A DNA stretch of 64,000 nucleotides from Polaribacter aquimarinus (lineage in GTDB: Bacteria > Bacteroidota > Bacteroidia > Flavobacteriales > Flavobacteriaceae). The notes under the pieces were generated by a model. It searched no databases and had not been told where the DNA came from. It saw nothing but the letters and a program-made list of their open reading frames with translations. The translations under genes and the position numbers were made by a program. Below are positions 46,356 through 56,147 of this stretch, one piece after another; positions within the stretch are counted from its first letter, which is position 1, and the number at the start of each line of letters is the position of its first letter. The stretch is taken from contig NZ_QFFG01000001.1 in NCBI RefSeq assembly GCF_003129485.1, positions 372,001 to 436,000 of the forward strand, given 5' to 3'.

Positions 46356-47672
46356 TTATATGTATTGGTTGATAATGTTTTCGAACAATTCTTGTTTACC
46401 ACTCTGTAAGCTTAATTCTCCGTTTTCTTGTGCAATCTTATACAAGTCTGTTAATTCTAGTTTACCAGCTTCAAAATCTTTACCTTTTCCTGCATCAAAA
46501 GAACTGTATCTTTTTTCTCTTAAAGCATTGTAAGATGAAGAAGTCATAATTTTATCTGCTGTAATTAATGCTCTTGCAAAAGTATCTGCACCACCTATGT
46601 GTGCTAAAAATACATCTTCCATATCTGTTGAGTTTCTTCTAATTTTTGCGTCAAAATTAACTCCACCTCCTTGTAAACCACCAGCTTCTATGAAAACTAA
46701 CATTGCTTCTGTAGTTTCTTGAATGTTGTTTGGAAATTGATCTGTATCCCAACCATTTTGGTAATCTCCTCTATTTGCATCTATACTACCTAACATTCCT
46801 GCTTTAGCAGCAACTGCTAATTCGTGTTGCATTGTGTGTTGTGCTAAAGTTGCATGATTTACTTCGATATTCATTTTGAAGTCTTTATCCAAACCATATT
46901 CTTTTAAAAATCCTATTGCTGTAGCTGAATCAAAATCGTATTGATGTTTCATTGGCTCCATTGGTTTTGGCTCTATAAAGAACGTTCCTTTAAAACCTTG
47001 TGCTCTTGCATAATCTCTAGCCATTGTTAAGAACTGACCCATATGATCTAACTCACGACCCATATCTGTATTTAGTAAAGACATATAACCTTCTCTACCT
47101 CCCCAAAATACGTAGTTTTCTCCTCCTAATTTAATAGTAGCATCTAAAGCCAATTTTACTTGACCTCCTGCTCTTGCAACTACATCAAAATCTGGATTGG
47201 TAGAAGCTCCATTCATATAACGTGGATTTGAAAAACAGTTGGCTGTTCCCCATAATAATTTTACACCACTTTCGGCTTGTTTTCCTTTGATGTAATCTGT
47301 AATGGTATTTAATCTTGATTCAGATTCTGCAAAGGTTGCACCTTCTTGAATTAGATCGTAATCGTGAAAACAGAAATAATCAAACCCCATTTTATTGATG
47401 AATTCAAAAGCGGCATCTGCTTTGTCTTTTGCTGCTTCAACTGGGTCTGCTGCTTGATCCCAAGGAAAGTTTTGTGTTCCTGGACCAAATGGATCTGAAC
47501 CTTGACCGCAGAATGTATGCCAATATGCAATTGAAAATTTAAACCAATCTTTCATTTTTTTACCTGCAACCACTTGCTCTGGGTTGTAGTATTTAAATGC
47601 CAATGGATTGTCTGACTCTTTTCCTTCGAATTGTATTTTTTCGATTCCTTTAAAAAATTCTTTATTTGCCAT
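46356..47672 (-). CDS. xylA: Xylose isomerase
   Basis: 438 residues of the class II xylose isomerase type (TIM barrel), converting D-xylose to D-xylulose. Typical regions are [14 protein letters not shown] near residue 50-60, [12 protein letters not shown] (active-site His), [15 protein letters not shown], and the metal ligands in [11 protein letters not shown] and [20 protein letters not shown]. It is 35 bases downstream of xylB and in the same direction, consistent with a regulator-xylB-xylA operon. Confidence 0.97.
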   Translation of the reverse strand: MANKEFFKGIEKIQFEGKESDNPLAFKYYNPEQVVAGKKMKDWFKFSIAYWHTFCGQGSDPFGPGTQNFPWDQAADPVEAAKDKADAAFEFINKMGFDYFCFHDYDLIQEGATFAESESRLNTITDYIKGKQAESGVKLLWGTANCFSNPRYMNGASTNPDFDVVARAGGQVKLALDATIKLGGENYVFWGGREGYMSLLNTDMGRELDHMGQFLTMARDYARAQGFKGTFFIEPKPMEPMKHQYDFDSATAIGFLKEYGLDKDFKMNIEVNHATLAQHTMQHELAVAAKAGMLGSIDANRGDYQNGWDTDQFPNNIQETTEAMLVFIEAGGLQGGGVNFDAKIRRNSTDMEDVFLAHIGGADTFARALITADKIMTSSSYNALREKRYSSFDAGKGKDFEAGKLELTDLYKIAQENGELSLQSGKQELFENIINQYI

Positions 47673-47707
47673 TTTTATAATGTTTAATTGTGTATTTATA
47701 TTATCGT

Positions 47708-49195
47708 TTATTTATTTAAAATTAATTCTAGTTCTTTTTTCCAATTATTGTAAGCTTCTAAATAAGGTTTTTTGTCTTTAAATGGCATAAATGTCATTAC
47801 ATGATCGTTATCCATGATGGTTTTACTGAAAGATTCAAAATCACCTTTATGCAAATTTGCTGCTCTTGCTGCACCGATTGCCCCTGTGGTGTTATAAATT
47901 TCTATTTCTTGCTCAATTAAAGTAGCTACTGTATTTGCAAATATTTCTGAACGAAATAAATTATCGTTTCCTGCTCTGATTACACTTGGTTTAATTCCGT
48001 CTGATTTTAAAATCTCCATTCCGTACACAAAAGAGAACGCAATACCTTCTAATGCGGCTCTACACATATGACCTTTATGATGATTGTTAAGGTTAAGGTT
48101 TACGATTCGAGTGCCAATTTCTTTGTTGTTTAACATACGTTCTGCTCCATTACCAAAAGGAATTAAGCAAACACCATCAGAACCTATAGCAATATCTGAG
48201 GCTAGATTATTCATTTCTTCATAAGAAGAAACTGCCAAGTTATTTAGCAACCAACGATATTGGATTCCTGCTCCATTAATACAAAGCAATTTACCAATTC
48301 TTGCTGCTGCTCCTTTTGTATAATTTACGTGTGCAAAATTGTTAACTCTTGAACTTTCTTTGGCAGACAAACTTTCTGTAACTGCATAAACCACTCCGGA
48401 TGTACCACCAGTTGCAGCAACTTCTCCAGGATTAAATACGTTTAAAGACAATGCATTATTTGGCTGATCTCCTGCTCTGTAAAAAATTGGAGTTCCTACT
48501 TCTAGTCCGCTTTCTGCTGCTCCTTTTTCATCTACTGAAGATTGCTTACCAAATGTATCCACAATATCTGGTACCAAATTTTTATCTATTCCATAATGTT
48601 CTAGTAGAAAATCAGCTATAGTATCGTTTTTAAAATCCCAAAAAATCCCTTCTGAAAGTCCTGAAATAGTCGTATTAATGGTGTTTGAAAACTTATAAGC
48701 CACAAAATCTCCAGGTAACATAAACTTGTATATCTGCTTATAAATATCTGGCTCGTTTTCTTTGACCCATTTTAATTTTGATGCTGTAAAGTTAGCTGGA
48801 GAATTTAATAATTGTGACGAACATTTATCTTCGCCAATTTCTGAAAAAGCCTGGTTTCCTATAGCTACTGCTCTACTATCGCACCAAATAATACTTCTCC
48901 TTAGTGGGTTTCCATCTTTATCAATCAAAACCAAACCATGCATTTGATAAGAAATACCAATACCTTTTATTTGAGTTTTGTTAACATTATACTGTTTTTT
49001 CAAGCTTTTTATTGCATTGCAAATATGCAACCACCAATCTAAAGGTTCTTGTTCTGCCCACCCATTTTTTTGTGCGAACATTCCCATTTCTTCTTTTGGC
49101 TCTTGAATTACACCTATGCTTTTGCCAGAATCTACTTCTACTAAAGCTGCTTTTATGGAAGAACTTCCAATGTCTAATCCTAAATAATAATTCAT
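47708..49195 (-). CDS. xylB: Xylulokinase
   Basis: 495-residue FGGY-family kinase that phosphorylates D-xylulose. It begins with the phosphate-binding [35 protein letters not shown] and the Asp in WCDSRA are near residue 80-110. The second phosphate-binding area is [14 protein letters not shown], and [17 protein letters not shown] is the FGGY-type C-terminal region. Start and end overlap or abut the neighbours: its ATG shares a base with the regulator's stop region. It works with xylA on the same transcript. Confidence 0.94.
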   Translation of the reverse strand: MNYYLGLDIGSSSIKAALVEVDSGKSIGVIQEPKEEMGMFAQKNGWAEQEPLDWWLHICNAIKSLKKQYNVNKTQIKGIGISYQMHGLVLIDKDGNPLRRSIIWCDSRAVAIGNQAFSEIGEDKCSSQLLNSPANFTASKLKWVKENEPDIYKQIYKFMLPGDFVAYKFSNTINTTISGLSEGIFWDFKNDTIADFLLEHYGIDKNLVPDIVDTFGKQSSVDEKGAAESGLEVGTPIFYRAGDQPNNALSLNVFNPGEVAATGGTSGVVYAVTESLSAKESSRVNNFAHVNYTKGAAARIGKLLCINGAGIQYRWLLNNLAVSSYEEMNNLASDIAIGSDGVCLIPFGNGAERMLNNKEIGTRIVNLNLNNHHKGHMCRAALEGIAFSFVYGMEILKSDGIKPSVIRAGNDNLFRSEIFANTVATLIEQEIEIYNTTGAIGAARAANLHKGDFESFSKTIMDNDHVMTFMPFKDKKPYLEAYNNWKKELELILNK

Positions 49196-50196
49196 TATAA
49201 TGATTCTCTTAATATTAATTTGGTTGGCACATAATGTTGCATTATACCATCTTGATTTACAAATTCTGCTGCTTTTGCACCTAATGCAGCAAAATCTGTT
49301 GAAATAACAGAAATACCTTTGTAAATAAATTTTTTCATTGGTGTTTCATTATAAGATAGAAAACCAACATTTACGCCTGGTTCTAATTTTTTGGCTCTAC
49401 ATTGTTCTAAAAACACGCCCAACATTCTGTCACTTGTGCTTAAATAGGCAACATTTTTTTCTAAGGAAAATGTAGATGGGTTAGTTTCAATTTTATATTC
49501 TAGATTAAATTCTTTGCAATATTTTTTAAAAAAAGTTAATGTCTCTTTTGGGTGATATGTATATGTTGGGTACAAAAAAACTAACTTTTCATATTTATGA
49601 AATGCATCTAAAGCCCCCTTTAAAGCATTGTAAAAGGCATTTCCAAAATCTTGAAAAATATAATTATTATCATTTTTTGAATTTACACTCCAATCTATTA
49701 ATAAAAGTTTGTTGTTATCGATATCTGACAAAGTGGTTGCTATTTCTTTATTATCGAAAGGCATTACAATGTACTTATAATACTTACCTCTACTATTATT
49801 TAAAATCGTTTTAAAATTATCTATATTATAATGATGAAACTGTAAATCTACAATGGTATTATGAGAAATATTATTGATAAAAGAATGATAAACTACTTCT
49901 TTATACGCTTTAAATGTATCCAATAAAAGTAACACTTTTTTGGTTTGATTTGCAATATAATACCCTTTATTCGGTACAGATTCTATAATACCATTATCTT
50001 TTAAAATAGTATAGGCTTTAAAAACTGTATCTCTAGAAAGTTTAGTAGAACTACAGATTTTATTTACAGAAGGTAAAGCATCTCCTTTTTGTAGAAGGTT
50101 TTCTGAAATTGCATTATTTACTGCATTTACTACCTGTTGATATTTAGGAATATCACTGTTATGATTAATAGTAAAAGTAAATAATTCTTTAATCAT
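49195..50196 (-). CDS. xylR: GntR-type regulator with periplasmic-binding-like domain (probable XylR)
   Basis: 333 residues from ATG 50196. The in-frame TTG at 50235 is rejected because a TATATTTG box lies at 50221-50228, i.e. inside that extension. The N-terminal winged helix (PKYQQVVNAVNNAISENLLQKG ... LSRDTVFKAY) is followed by a sugar-sensing domain with a VGFLSYNETPMKKFIYKGISVIST segment. It has the same plan as the 42852 regulator, and the two appear to be paralogs. Its stop overlaps the xylB start, so it is probably co-transcribed with xylB and xylA and regulates them. The xyl role is inferred from position. Confidence 0.8.
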   Translation of the reverse strand: MIKELFTFTINHNSDIPKYQQVVNAVNNAISENLLQKGDALPSVNKICSSTKLSRDTVFKAYTILKDNGIIESVPNKGYYIANQTKKVLLLLDTFKAYKEVVYHSFINNISHNTIVDLQFHHYNIDNFKTILNNSRGKYYKYIVMPFDNKEIATTLSDIDNNKLLLIDWSVNSKNDNNYIFQDFGNAFYNALKGALDAFHKYEKLVFLYPTYTYHPKETLTFFKKYCKEFNLEYKIETNPSTFSLEKNVAYLSTSDRMLGVFLEQCRAKKLEPGVNVGFLSYNETPMKKFIYKGISVISTDFAALGAKAAEFVNQDGIMQHYVPTKLILRESL

Positions 50197-50220
50197 TCTG
50201 TTCTGTTCTGTATGGTTATA

Positions 50221-50228
50221 CAAATATA
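50221..50228 (-). promoter_or_regulatory. -7 box of the xylR-xylBA operon
   Basis: TATATTTG, 24 bases upstream of ATG 50196; decides the start codon of the regulator gene. Confidence 0.55.
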
Positions 50229-50271
50229 GATACAAGTCTTATTGCATCTATACTGCACTATCCTGAAATAA

Positions 50272-51843
50272 TTATAATTGTTTTCTAAATTTTCTTGGTA
50301 ACTTTTTTATGGATTTTATCTTAATGTTTTTGTAAAATACTTCTGCTGCTTCAGATTGAATTTGAATTCTACCTCTTGTTAATGGTACTATTTTACCATC
50401 AGCATTTTTATGTTTTGAATTATACAAAGACATCACAACTTTACCATTTACAACATGATAACTTGTCCCTTTAAAACAAATTAATTCTAAAGTATTCCAT
50501 TCTCCGTGTGGTTTTTCATTATTAAAACCTTTGTTTGCATGACTTGGTAATTTTCTGTCTACACTGGAAAACTGTTGTAAAACACCATTTTTTGCAAAAT
50601 TAAATTCTTTTTCTTCTGCTTTTTTTTCTGATGGAATTTCTATGGAGGTACCACTCAACCCATAGTAATCGCCTAAATCTCCTTCTTGTACTTGAAATTC
50701 TTGCGATGACATCCAAACATTCCAAAATGTAGTATAACTTCCATAACAATGATATAAAATACCGCTATCTCGTTTTCTTTTTAACCTTGGCTCCCAAACT
50801 TTTTCTCCCCATTTAAACTGCAATTTTAAATGGTAATTTTCATACTCTTTTTTGCTAGTTAAAGCACCATATATTTCTCCGGTGACATAAAGTATCTTCT
50901 CGCCATTTTCTTCCTTAAAAGTAAATACCTTTTTAGGATCGTTATTTAAACCCAGAGGTATTCCTTTTTTACCATCACTTTTAGGATCTACATTCTCTAA
51001 TTTTTTAACAGTTGCGTGTGGTACACCGATAAAAACATCCCAATTTTTAGAGTAATCGCTTTCAAAAAGGTTAGTCCATTTTTTAGTTGTTGGTTTCTTT
51101 ACTTGTTTTATACTTGCAGCCCAAAGAATTCCACCTTTTATCATTTTTTTAAATCGAGAATCAGAATATGATTCATTGGTATGACCTAATCCGGTGTAAA
51201 AAATTCTACCTCCATCATAATGATGATACCAGGTAATTGGATGATTCTTAGTGTTCATCTTTTTACCTGTATATGAAGATTCATCTACAGACGCTAAAAC
51301 GTTAACATGTTTTGCAACAGGTTTTATAAAATTATACCATTCATCTTTAAAGATTTCTTCTTTTTTAAGATGAATTATAGCTGGGTGTGCGTCAATATGA
51401 TTGATGTGTAGCTTTGCATTTTGTACTTTTGGATGGTTTTTAAAAGTAGCTCCAACCATATCTGTAAACCAAGGCCATTCCTCTTCAGTATTTGAAGCTG
51501 AATGAATTCCCACAAAACCGTTTCCATTTCTAATATATTCTTGAAATGCTTTCTTCTGATTTTTATCAAAAATATTACCTGTTGTATTCAAAAAAACGAC
51601 AACATTATATTTTAATAAGTTATCTTGAGAAAAATCTTTAGCATCTTCTGAGAATTCTATTTCCCAATTGGTATCATTTTTTAAGGTTTTAAAAAAACTA
51701 ATCCCTGAAGGTATAGATTTATGTCTAAAACCTGTAGTTTTAGAGAACACCAAAACTGTTGGTTTTTTTTGTTGAGAAAAATTATCTAGAAAAGAGAGTA
51801 AACTAAAAATTACTATTAGTAGTTTCTTTATTTTCATAATCAA
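50272..51843 (-). CDS. ThuA-DUF1080 (3-keto-disaccharide hydrolase-like) fusion protein
   Basis: 523 residues with a signal peptide (KIKKLLIVIFSLLSFLDNFSQ). Residues about 28-245 are a ThuA-like glutamine-amidotransferase-fold domain (TVLVFSKTTGFRHKSIPSGI, GFVGIHSASN, HHYDGGRIFYTGLGHTNESY). Residues about 255-520 are a DUF1080 jelly-roll (SDYSKNWDVF, YHLKLQFKWGE, DSGILYHCYGSYTTFW). ThuA-type proteins are linked to trehalose and 3-keto sugar use. DUF1080 proteins have been shown to hydrolyse 3-keto-glycosides. The substrate here is unknown. It follows the xylose cluster but has no strong link to it. Confidence 0.85.
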   Translation of the reverse strand: MIMKIKKLLIVIFSLLSFLDNFSQQKKPTVLVFSKTTGFRHKSIPSGISFFKTLKNDTNWEIEFSEDAKDFSQDNLLKYNVVVFLNTTGNIFDKNQKKAFQEYIRNGNGFVGIHSASNTEEEWPWFTDMVGATFKNHPKVQNAKLHINHIDAHPAIIHLKKEEIFKDEWYNFIKPVAKHVNVLASVDESSYTGKKMNTKNHPITWYHHYDGGRIFYTGLGHTNESYSDSRFKKMIKGGILWAASIKQVKKPTTKKWTNLFESDYSKNWDVFIGVPHATVKKLENVDPKSDGKKGIPLGLNNDPKKVFTFKEENGEKILYVTGEIYGALTSKKEYENYHLKLQFKWGEKVWEPRLKRKRDSGILYHCYGSYTTFWNVWMSSQEFQVQEGDLGDYYGLSGTSIEIPSEKKAEEKEFNFAKNGVLQQFSSVDRKLPSHANKGFNNEKPHGEWNTLELICFKGTSYHVVNGKVVMSLYNSKHKNADGKIVPLTRGRIQIQSEAAEVFYKNIKIKSIKKLPRKFRKQL

Positions 51844-52182
51844 TATTTTTTAATGTTTAAACTACAAAAAATAACTTCTAATCTGTTTTTTAATCTTTCT
51901 TTTCTTTCCATTAGATATCTCAAAAGGAAGCGTTATTATTAAAAACACAATTGTAAAAAATTCTTTTATTTTTTGTAGTAAAAACACTTTTAATTCTATT
52001 TTTTTAAAATTTACTAAAGAGATAACTACCAATCTTGATGTACTACAAATGATAAAAAAGTATTAGATAGTTTAGATTCTTCTTCTAGAAACTAAAACAA
52101 CTATTTATATTATATACCCGAAAGACTTACTTAATCATCAACTATGTTTATTCGTTACAAAATTGATAATATTCTTTAATTA
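51844..52182. other. 339-base region without a recognisable gene
   Basis: AT-rich with several T- and A-runs. A short stretch around 52010-52080 reads TNLDVLQMIKKY in one plus-strand frame before a stop, which may be gene debris, but I could not match it to anything. No RNA structure, promoter or repeat I can support. Confidence 0.3.
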
Positions 52183-52350
52183 TTATTCTTCCTTCATCCA
52201 AAAAGGTGTGGCAATAAACCATAATAACGTTCCAATTAACATAAATATTTTCATACTCGAAACTCCAATTGTACCCAAGAATGAAAGTATACTTACTAAC
52301 AGAATCAAAACACTTATAGATAAAATACTAATTATTTTTAAGATTTTCAT
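52183..52350 (-). CDS. 55-residue membrane protein next to the permease
   Basis: A small frame from ATG 52350 to TAA 52183 encodes 55 residues: two hydrophobic segments (ILSISVLILLVSILSFLG and MLIGTLLWFIATPFW) with short polar ends. It starts 4 bases downstream of the permease stop, in the same direction. Tight spacing and membrane character support a real small partner or accessory protein of the permease. No homology is recognised. Confidence 0.6.
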   Translation of the reverse strand: MKILKIISILSISVLILLVSILSFLGTIGVSSMKIFMLIGTLLWFIATPFWMKEE

Positions 52351-52353
52351 AAT

Positions 52354-53748
52354 TTAAGATTTTTGAAGTTTCATAATAAGTACATACAATACACTCGAAG
52401 CTATCCAACAAGGTATTACTGCATAAGCAGGAAATATGCCTTTCGCAAAGATAAAATATAACCCTAATGACACAGGGATGACCCAAGCCAATAAAACAGC
52501 TATGTTGAAACCAGAGCCTTTTACATCAGCATAGTCTTGAGTAAAATTCATTTTTTTTGCCAAATAATGATTCACAAAAATCACACCTCCCATAGGTCCT
52601 AAGATGGTTCCATAAAGACCTACAAAATCTAGCAATTTACTTGATAATGTTGGAAAAATACCAGCTACTGTTGCTACAACACCAGCTAAAATTACACCTG
52701 AATAGGTTTTTGCCTTACTAGAAAACAAACTTTGAAATGCCAAACCTGCTCTATAAATAGTAGGATTAGCTGTTGTCCAACCAGCTATAATAACACAGAT
52801 GATTCCTGTCCATCCTACAACACTCCATGCTAAAGCTCCTGGATTAGCTGAAATATCTCCTGTCAATTTAATTTGAGCAGCTAACATTAACGAAGCACAA
52901 ATCCAAGCCATATAATGTCCTAAAAACATTCCTATAGAAGGGCCCCATCCAGCACGACTATCTTTAGCAAAACGCATGATACTTAAATCAGACATTCCAA
53001 AATGCATTGCCGCATTACATAACCAAGCAAAAATCACAATTTTCCAAAAACCAAAATCTACCGTACCATTAACAGATTGTACTACACTAATTCCTTTATC
53101 CCATTCAGTAATTAAGCTTTTCCATGAATTAACATCCATCTGAGATAAAGCAGAAATACCACAAGCAGCAAAAACAAGGATCATCCAAGGTGCTGCAATA
53201 TTGGCAAATTTAGAAACTGTATTGTAACCTGCTGCAGCTACAATAGTCATTACTATACCAACAATGATAACAATTGTCGAAAAAGCAGTACTACTTAAAC
53301 CAAAGATACTTTCAGGAACCGAGAAACTTATATCAAACGGAATACCAACAGCACTAGCAGAAACTGTAATCATAGCACCAGCTAAAAAGCAAAAAAGTAC
53401 TCCATTAACTACATTGTATATTTTTACCAAATGCTTTCCAGCAATTTTTTCTAATTGATAATATAAAGTTAGTTTGTTAGATACAGCAATTGGTGCTACA
53501 ATGTATCTCCAAGTAAGAATAGCTAAAACATTACCTATAAATAATCCAAAAATTAAATCTTTCAAACTAGCTCCTGCTGCTAAGAATAATGGACCAATCA
53601 TAAATTCGGTTCCTGCTGCATGTTCTCCTGCATACATCCCTAAAAATGATTTCCACCCTTTAAGTCTGGAATTTGGTACCGGAGTTCTCTCAAATTCTCC
53701 TCCAGAATTATCTTCAAGAGCTAATCCTTCTACTTGATTTTCTGCCAT
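52354..53748 (-). CDS. NCS1-like purine/cytosine permease family transporter
   Basis: 464 residues with about 12 helices in the cytosine/purine permease fold (GTEFMIGPLFLAAGASLKDLIFG near residue 50, the first substrate-facing segment). The neighbourhood is sugar and lactate catabolism, so uptake of a sugar, sugar acid or lactate instead of a nucleobase is possible. I could not assign the substrate. It diverges from lutA, with several inverted repeats in the shared region. Confidence 0.72.
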   Translation of the reverse strand: MAENQVEGLALEDNSGGEFERTPVPNSRLKGWKSFLGMYAGEHAAGTEFMIGPLFLAAGASLKDLIFGLFIGNVLAILTWRYIVAPIAVSNKLTLYYQLEKIAGKHLVKIYNVVNGVLFCFLAGAMITVSASAVGIPFDISFSVPESIFGLSSTAFSTIVIIVGIVMTIVAAAGYNTVSKFANIAAPWMILVFAACGISALSQMDVNSWKSLITEWDKGISVVQSVNGTVDFGFWKIVIFAWLCNAAMHFGMSDLSIMRFAKDSRAGWGPSIGMFLGHYMAWICASLMLAAQIKLTGDISANPGALAWSVVGWTGIICVIIAGWTTANPTIYRAGLAFQSLFSSKAKTYSGVILAGVVATVAGIFPTLSSKLLDFVGLYGTILGPMGGVIFVNHYLAKKMNFTQDYADVKGSGFNIAVLLAWVIPVSLGLYFIFAKGIFPAYAVIPCWIASSVLYVLIMKLQKS

Positions 53749-53824
53749 AATTATTTATATTGTTTATTGGTTAGTGATAGTTTACACATATATAGTGTAT
53801 AAATCTACATCTTTTTTGACAAGA

Positions 53825-53838
53825 TTCGTATTTACGAA
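53825..53838. promoter_or_regulatory. 14-bp palindrome in the permease-lutA divergent region
   Basis: TTCGTATTTACGAA (6-bp arms, 2-base centre). Candidate operator; no matching regulator is in the window. Confidence 0.35.
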
Positions 53839-53878
53839 AATATGTCATCAATAAAGATTCTGTATCCTGCACTATATG

Positions 53879-53901
53879 GTTTTGATATTTTTAATCAAAA
53901 C
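53879..53901. promoter_or_regulatory. Inverted repeat GTTTTGAT-7-ATCAAAAC upstream of lutA
   Basis: Two 8-base arms with a 7-base spacer, about 126 bases before the lutA ATG. No T-run follows, so an operator is more likely than a terminator. Confidence 0.35.
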
Positions 53902-54026
53902 ACTACTTATAATCTATATAATATTTAATTATTCTTTTAAAAAATGACCTAATCATCAGGTTAGAACAGGACACTAATAGCTTTAGTTTAGCCTACCTTT
54001 ATTTAACTTAATTGACCTATTAACAA

Positions 54027-54776
54027 ATGAAAGAAAAATTAAAAGTAGGGTTATTTATACCTTGCTATATCAATCAACTATATCCCCAAATTGGAATAGC
54101 AACCTTAGAGCTATTAGAAAAACTTGAACTTGATGTTTATTATCCTCAAAATCAAACTTGTTGTGGGCAACCTTTAGGGAATTCTGGTTACGAAGAAGAT
54201 TCTAAAGGTATATGTAATTTATTTGTAGAAAATTTTAAGGAGTATGACTACATTGTTGGACCTTCGGGGAGTTGTATTTATCACGTTAAACATCATTTTG
54301 ATATTCTAGAACAAACTCCAGAAGTTCAAAGAGTGAGAAATAATGCTTATGAGCTTTGCGAATTTATTGTAAAAGTTCTTGGTAAAACTGATTTTGGAGC
54401 TTCATTCCCTTATAAAGTCGGACTTCATAAAAGTTGTCACGGTTTAAGAGGACTTAAATTGGGATCTTGCTCTGAAGTACAAGGTGAGCATTTTTCTACC
54501 GAAGAAGATTTACTAAAAAAAGTAAAAGGGTTAGAACTAATGTCGTTAAACAGAAAAGATGAATGTTGTGGATTTGGAGGTACTTTTGCTGTATTTGAGG
54601 AAGCTATTTCTGCAAAAATGGGTAAAGACAGAGTACAAGATCACTTAGATAGCGATGTAGAAGTGCTTACCGGGGCAGATCATTCTTGTTTAATGCATCT
54701 TGAAGGAATCATCAATAGAAATAAAAAACCCATTAAAGTAATGCATATAGCTGAAATATTAAATAGTAGTTTATAA
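54027..54776 (+). CDS. lutA: L-lactate oxidation protein LutA (Fe-S)
   Basis: 249 residues with two CCG domains: CCGQPLGNSGY near residue 46 and ECCGFGGTFAVF near residue 190, with HKSCHG between them. CCG proteins carry an Fe-S cluster and take part in electron transfer. LutABC oxidises L-lactate to pyruvate. It is the first gene of lutABC, with 3 bases between it and lutB. Association with the rhamnose genes implies that lactate made from lactaldehyde is the substrate. Confidence 0.93.
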   Translation: MKEKLKVGLFIPCYINQLYPQIGIATLELLEKLELDVYYPQNQTCCGQPLGNSGYEEDSKGICNLFVENFKEYDYIVGPSGSCIYHVKHHFDILEQTPEVQRVRNNAYELCEFIVKVLGKTDFGASFPYKVGLHKSCHGLRGLKLGSCSEVQGEHFSTEEDLLKKVKGLELMSLNRKDECCGFGGTFAVFEEAISAKMGKDRVQDHLDSDVEVLTGADHSCLMHLEGIINRNKKPIKVMHIAEILNSSL

Positions 54777-54779
54777 ATT

Positions 54780-56147
54780 ATGGGACACGCACAAAAAGCT
54801 TCTGAATTTAACAAAAATGAAGAAAAAGTAAATTGGCACGATAAAGCCTTGTGGTATGTTAGGGAAAAAAGAGATAAATCTGCCCATAATGTTAAAGGTT
54901 GGGAATATTTAAGGGAATTAGGCTCTGGTATTAAAGCAAATGTATTATCTAATTTAGATGACTATTTGATTCAATTTGAATCTAATGCAAAAAAGAATGG
55001 AATACATGTACATTGGGCTGCTAATGCACAAGAACACAATGAAATTGTAAATAGCATTTTGGAGAAACATCATGCTAAAAAAGTAGTTAAAAGTAAATCA
55101 ATGTTAACTGAAGAGTGCCATTTAAATCCATTTTTGGAAACTAAAGGCATTGAGGTTATTGATACTGATTTAGGTGAGCGTATTGTGCAATTAGCTGAAG
55201 AACCTCCTAGTCATATTGTTTTACCAGCTATTCATAAAACAAAAGAAGAAGTTGATGTTTTATTTCAAGAGCATTTAAACACAAAACCAAGTCAAGGAAA
55301 CCCAGATTATTTAGTTTCCGAAGCTAGAAAACACCTTCGAGATAAATTTTTAAAAGCTGATGTCGCAATTACTGGTGTAAACTTTGCTGTTGCTGAAACC
55401 GGTGGCGTAGTAGTTTGTACAAACGAAGGAAACGCTGATATGGGTGTGCATCTTGCAAAAGCTCATATTGCTTGTATGGGAATTGAAAAAATTATCCCTC
55501 AAGAAAAACACTTAGGAATATTTTTAAGACTTTTAGCTAGAAGTGCTACTGGGCAACCAATAACAACATATTCATCACATTTTAACAAACCGGAAGACGG
55601 TAAAGAAATGCACATTGTTATTGTTGATAATGGTAGAACAGAACAATTAAGTAGAGAAGATTTTAGAGCTTCTTTACATTGTATTCGTTGTGGTGCTTGT
55701 ATGAACACTTGCCCAATTTATAGAAGAAGTGGAGGACATAGTTATGATTATACTATTCCAGGTCCGATAGGCTCTATCCTATCACCAGGAAAAGATTTGA
55801 AAAAACATAGTTCTTTACCATTTGCATCGACACTTTGTGGTTCTTGTTCTAATGTTTGTCCTGTCAAAATAAATATTCACGAACAGTTATATAAATGGCG
55901 ACAAGTCATTGTAAAAGAAGAAAAACAACCTGTTATTAAAAAATCTATTTTAAAAACTGCTGGTCTAGTTTTGTCTAAACCTAATTTGTATAAAATGGCC
56001 GGTAAATCTGCAAGGTTTGCACTTAAATATGCCCCTAAATTTATGATATATAATAAACTAAATGCTTGGGGAAAAGCAAGAGATCTACCAAAAGTAAAGA
56101 GTGGTAGCTTTGATGAATGGTATAAAAAAAGAAAGAAAAATGAGTAG
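54780..56147 (+). CDS. lutB: L-lactate oxidation iron-sulfur protein LutB
   Basis: 455 residues of the LutB/LldF family. An LUD domain occupies about 60-300 (with EVDVLFQ, ETGGVVVCTNEGNADMG). A 4Fe-4S dicluster follows: CIRCGACMNTCPIYRR near residue 301-316, and CGSCSNVCPVKINIHE near 352-367. The last region (EKQPVIKKSIL...) is typical of the family. It overlaps lutC by 8 bases. Confidence 0.94.
   Translation: MGHAQKASEFNKNEEKVNWHDKALWYVREKRDKSAHNVKGWEYLRELGSGIKANVLSNLDDYLIQFESNAKKNGIHVHWAANAQEHNEIVNSILEKHHAKKVVKSKSMLTEECHLNPFLETKGIEVIDTDLGERIVQLAEEPPSHIVLPAIHKTKEEVDVLFQEHLNTKPSQGNPDYLVSEARKHLRDKFLKADVAITGVNFAVAETGGVVVCTNEGNADMGVHLAKAHIACMGIEKIIPQEKHLGIFLRLLARSATGQPITTYSSHFNKPEDGKEMHIVIVDNGRTEQLSREDFRASLHCIRCGACMNTCPIYRRSGGHSYDYTIPGPIGSILSPGKDLKKHSSLPFASTLCGSCSNVCPVKINIHEQLYKWRQVIVKEEKQPVIKKSILKTAGLVLSKPNLYKMAGKSARFALKYAPKFMIYNKLNAWGKARDLPKVKSGSFDEWYKKRKKNE

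Noticed and set aside
50197-50235. Earlier TTG start of the xylR-like gene
   Set aside because: It lies upstream of or inside the TATATTTG promoter box; ATG 50196 gives a normal GntR N-terminus.
51844-52182. Possible non-coding RNA or gene remnant in the gap before the permease cluster
   Set aside because: Only a short stretch of unclear coding resemblance; no stable hairpin, promoter or repeat to support a call.
52163-52357. 64-codon plus-strand frame
   Set aside because: It is the shadow of the better-supported 55-residue minus-strand membrane protein next to the permease.
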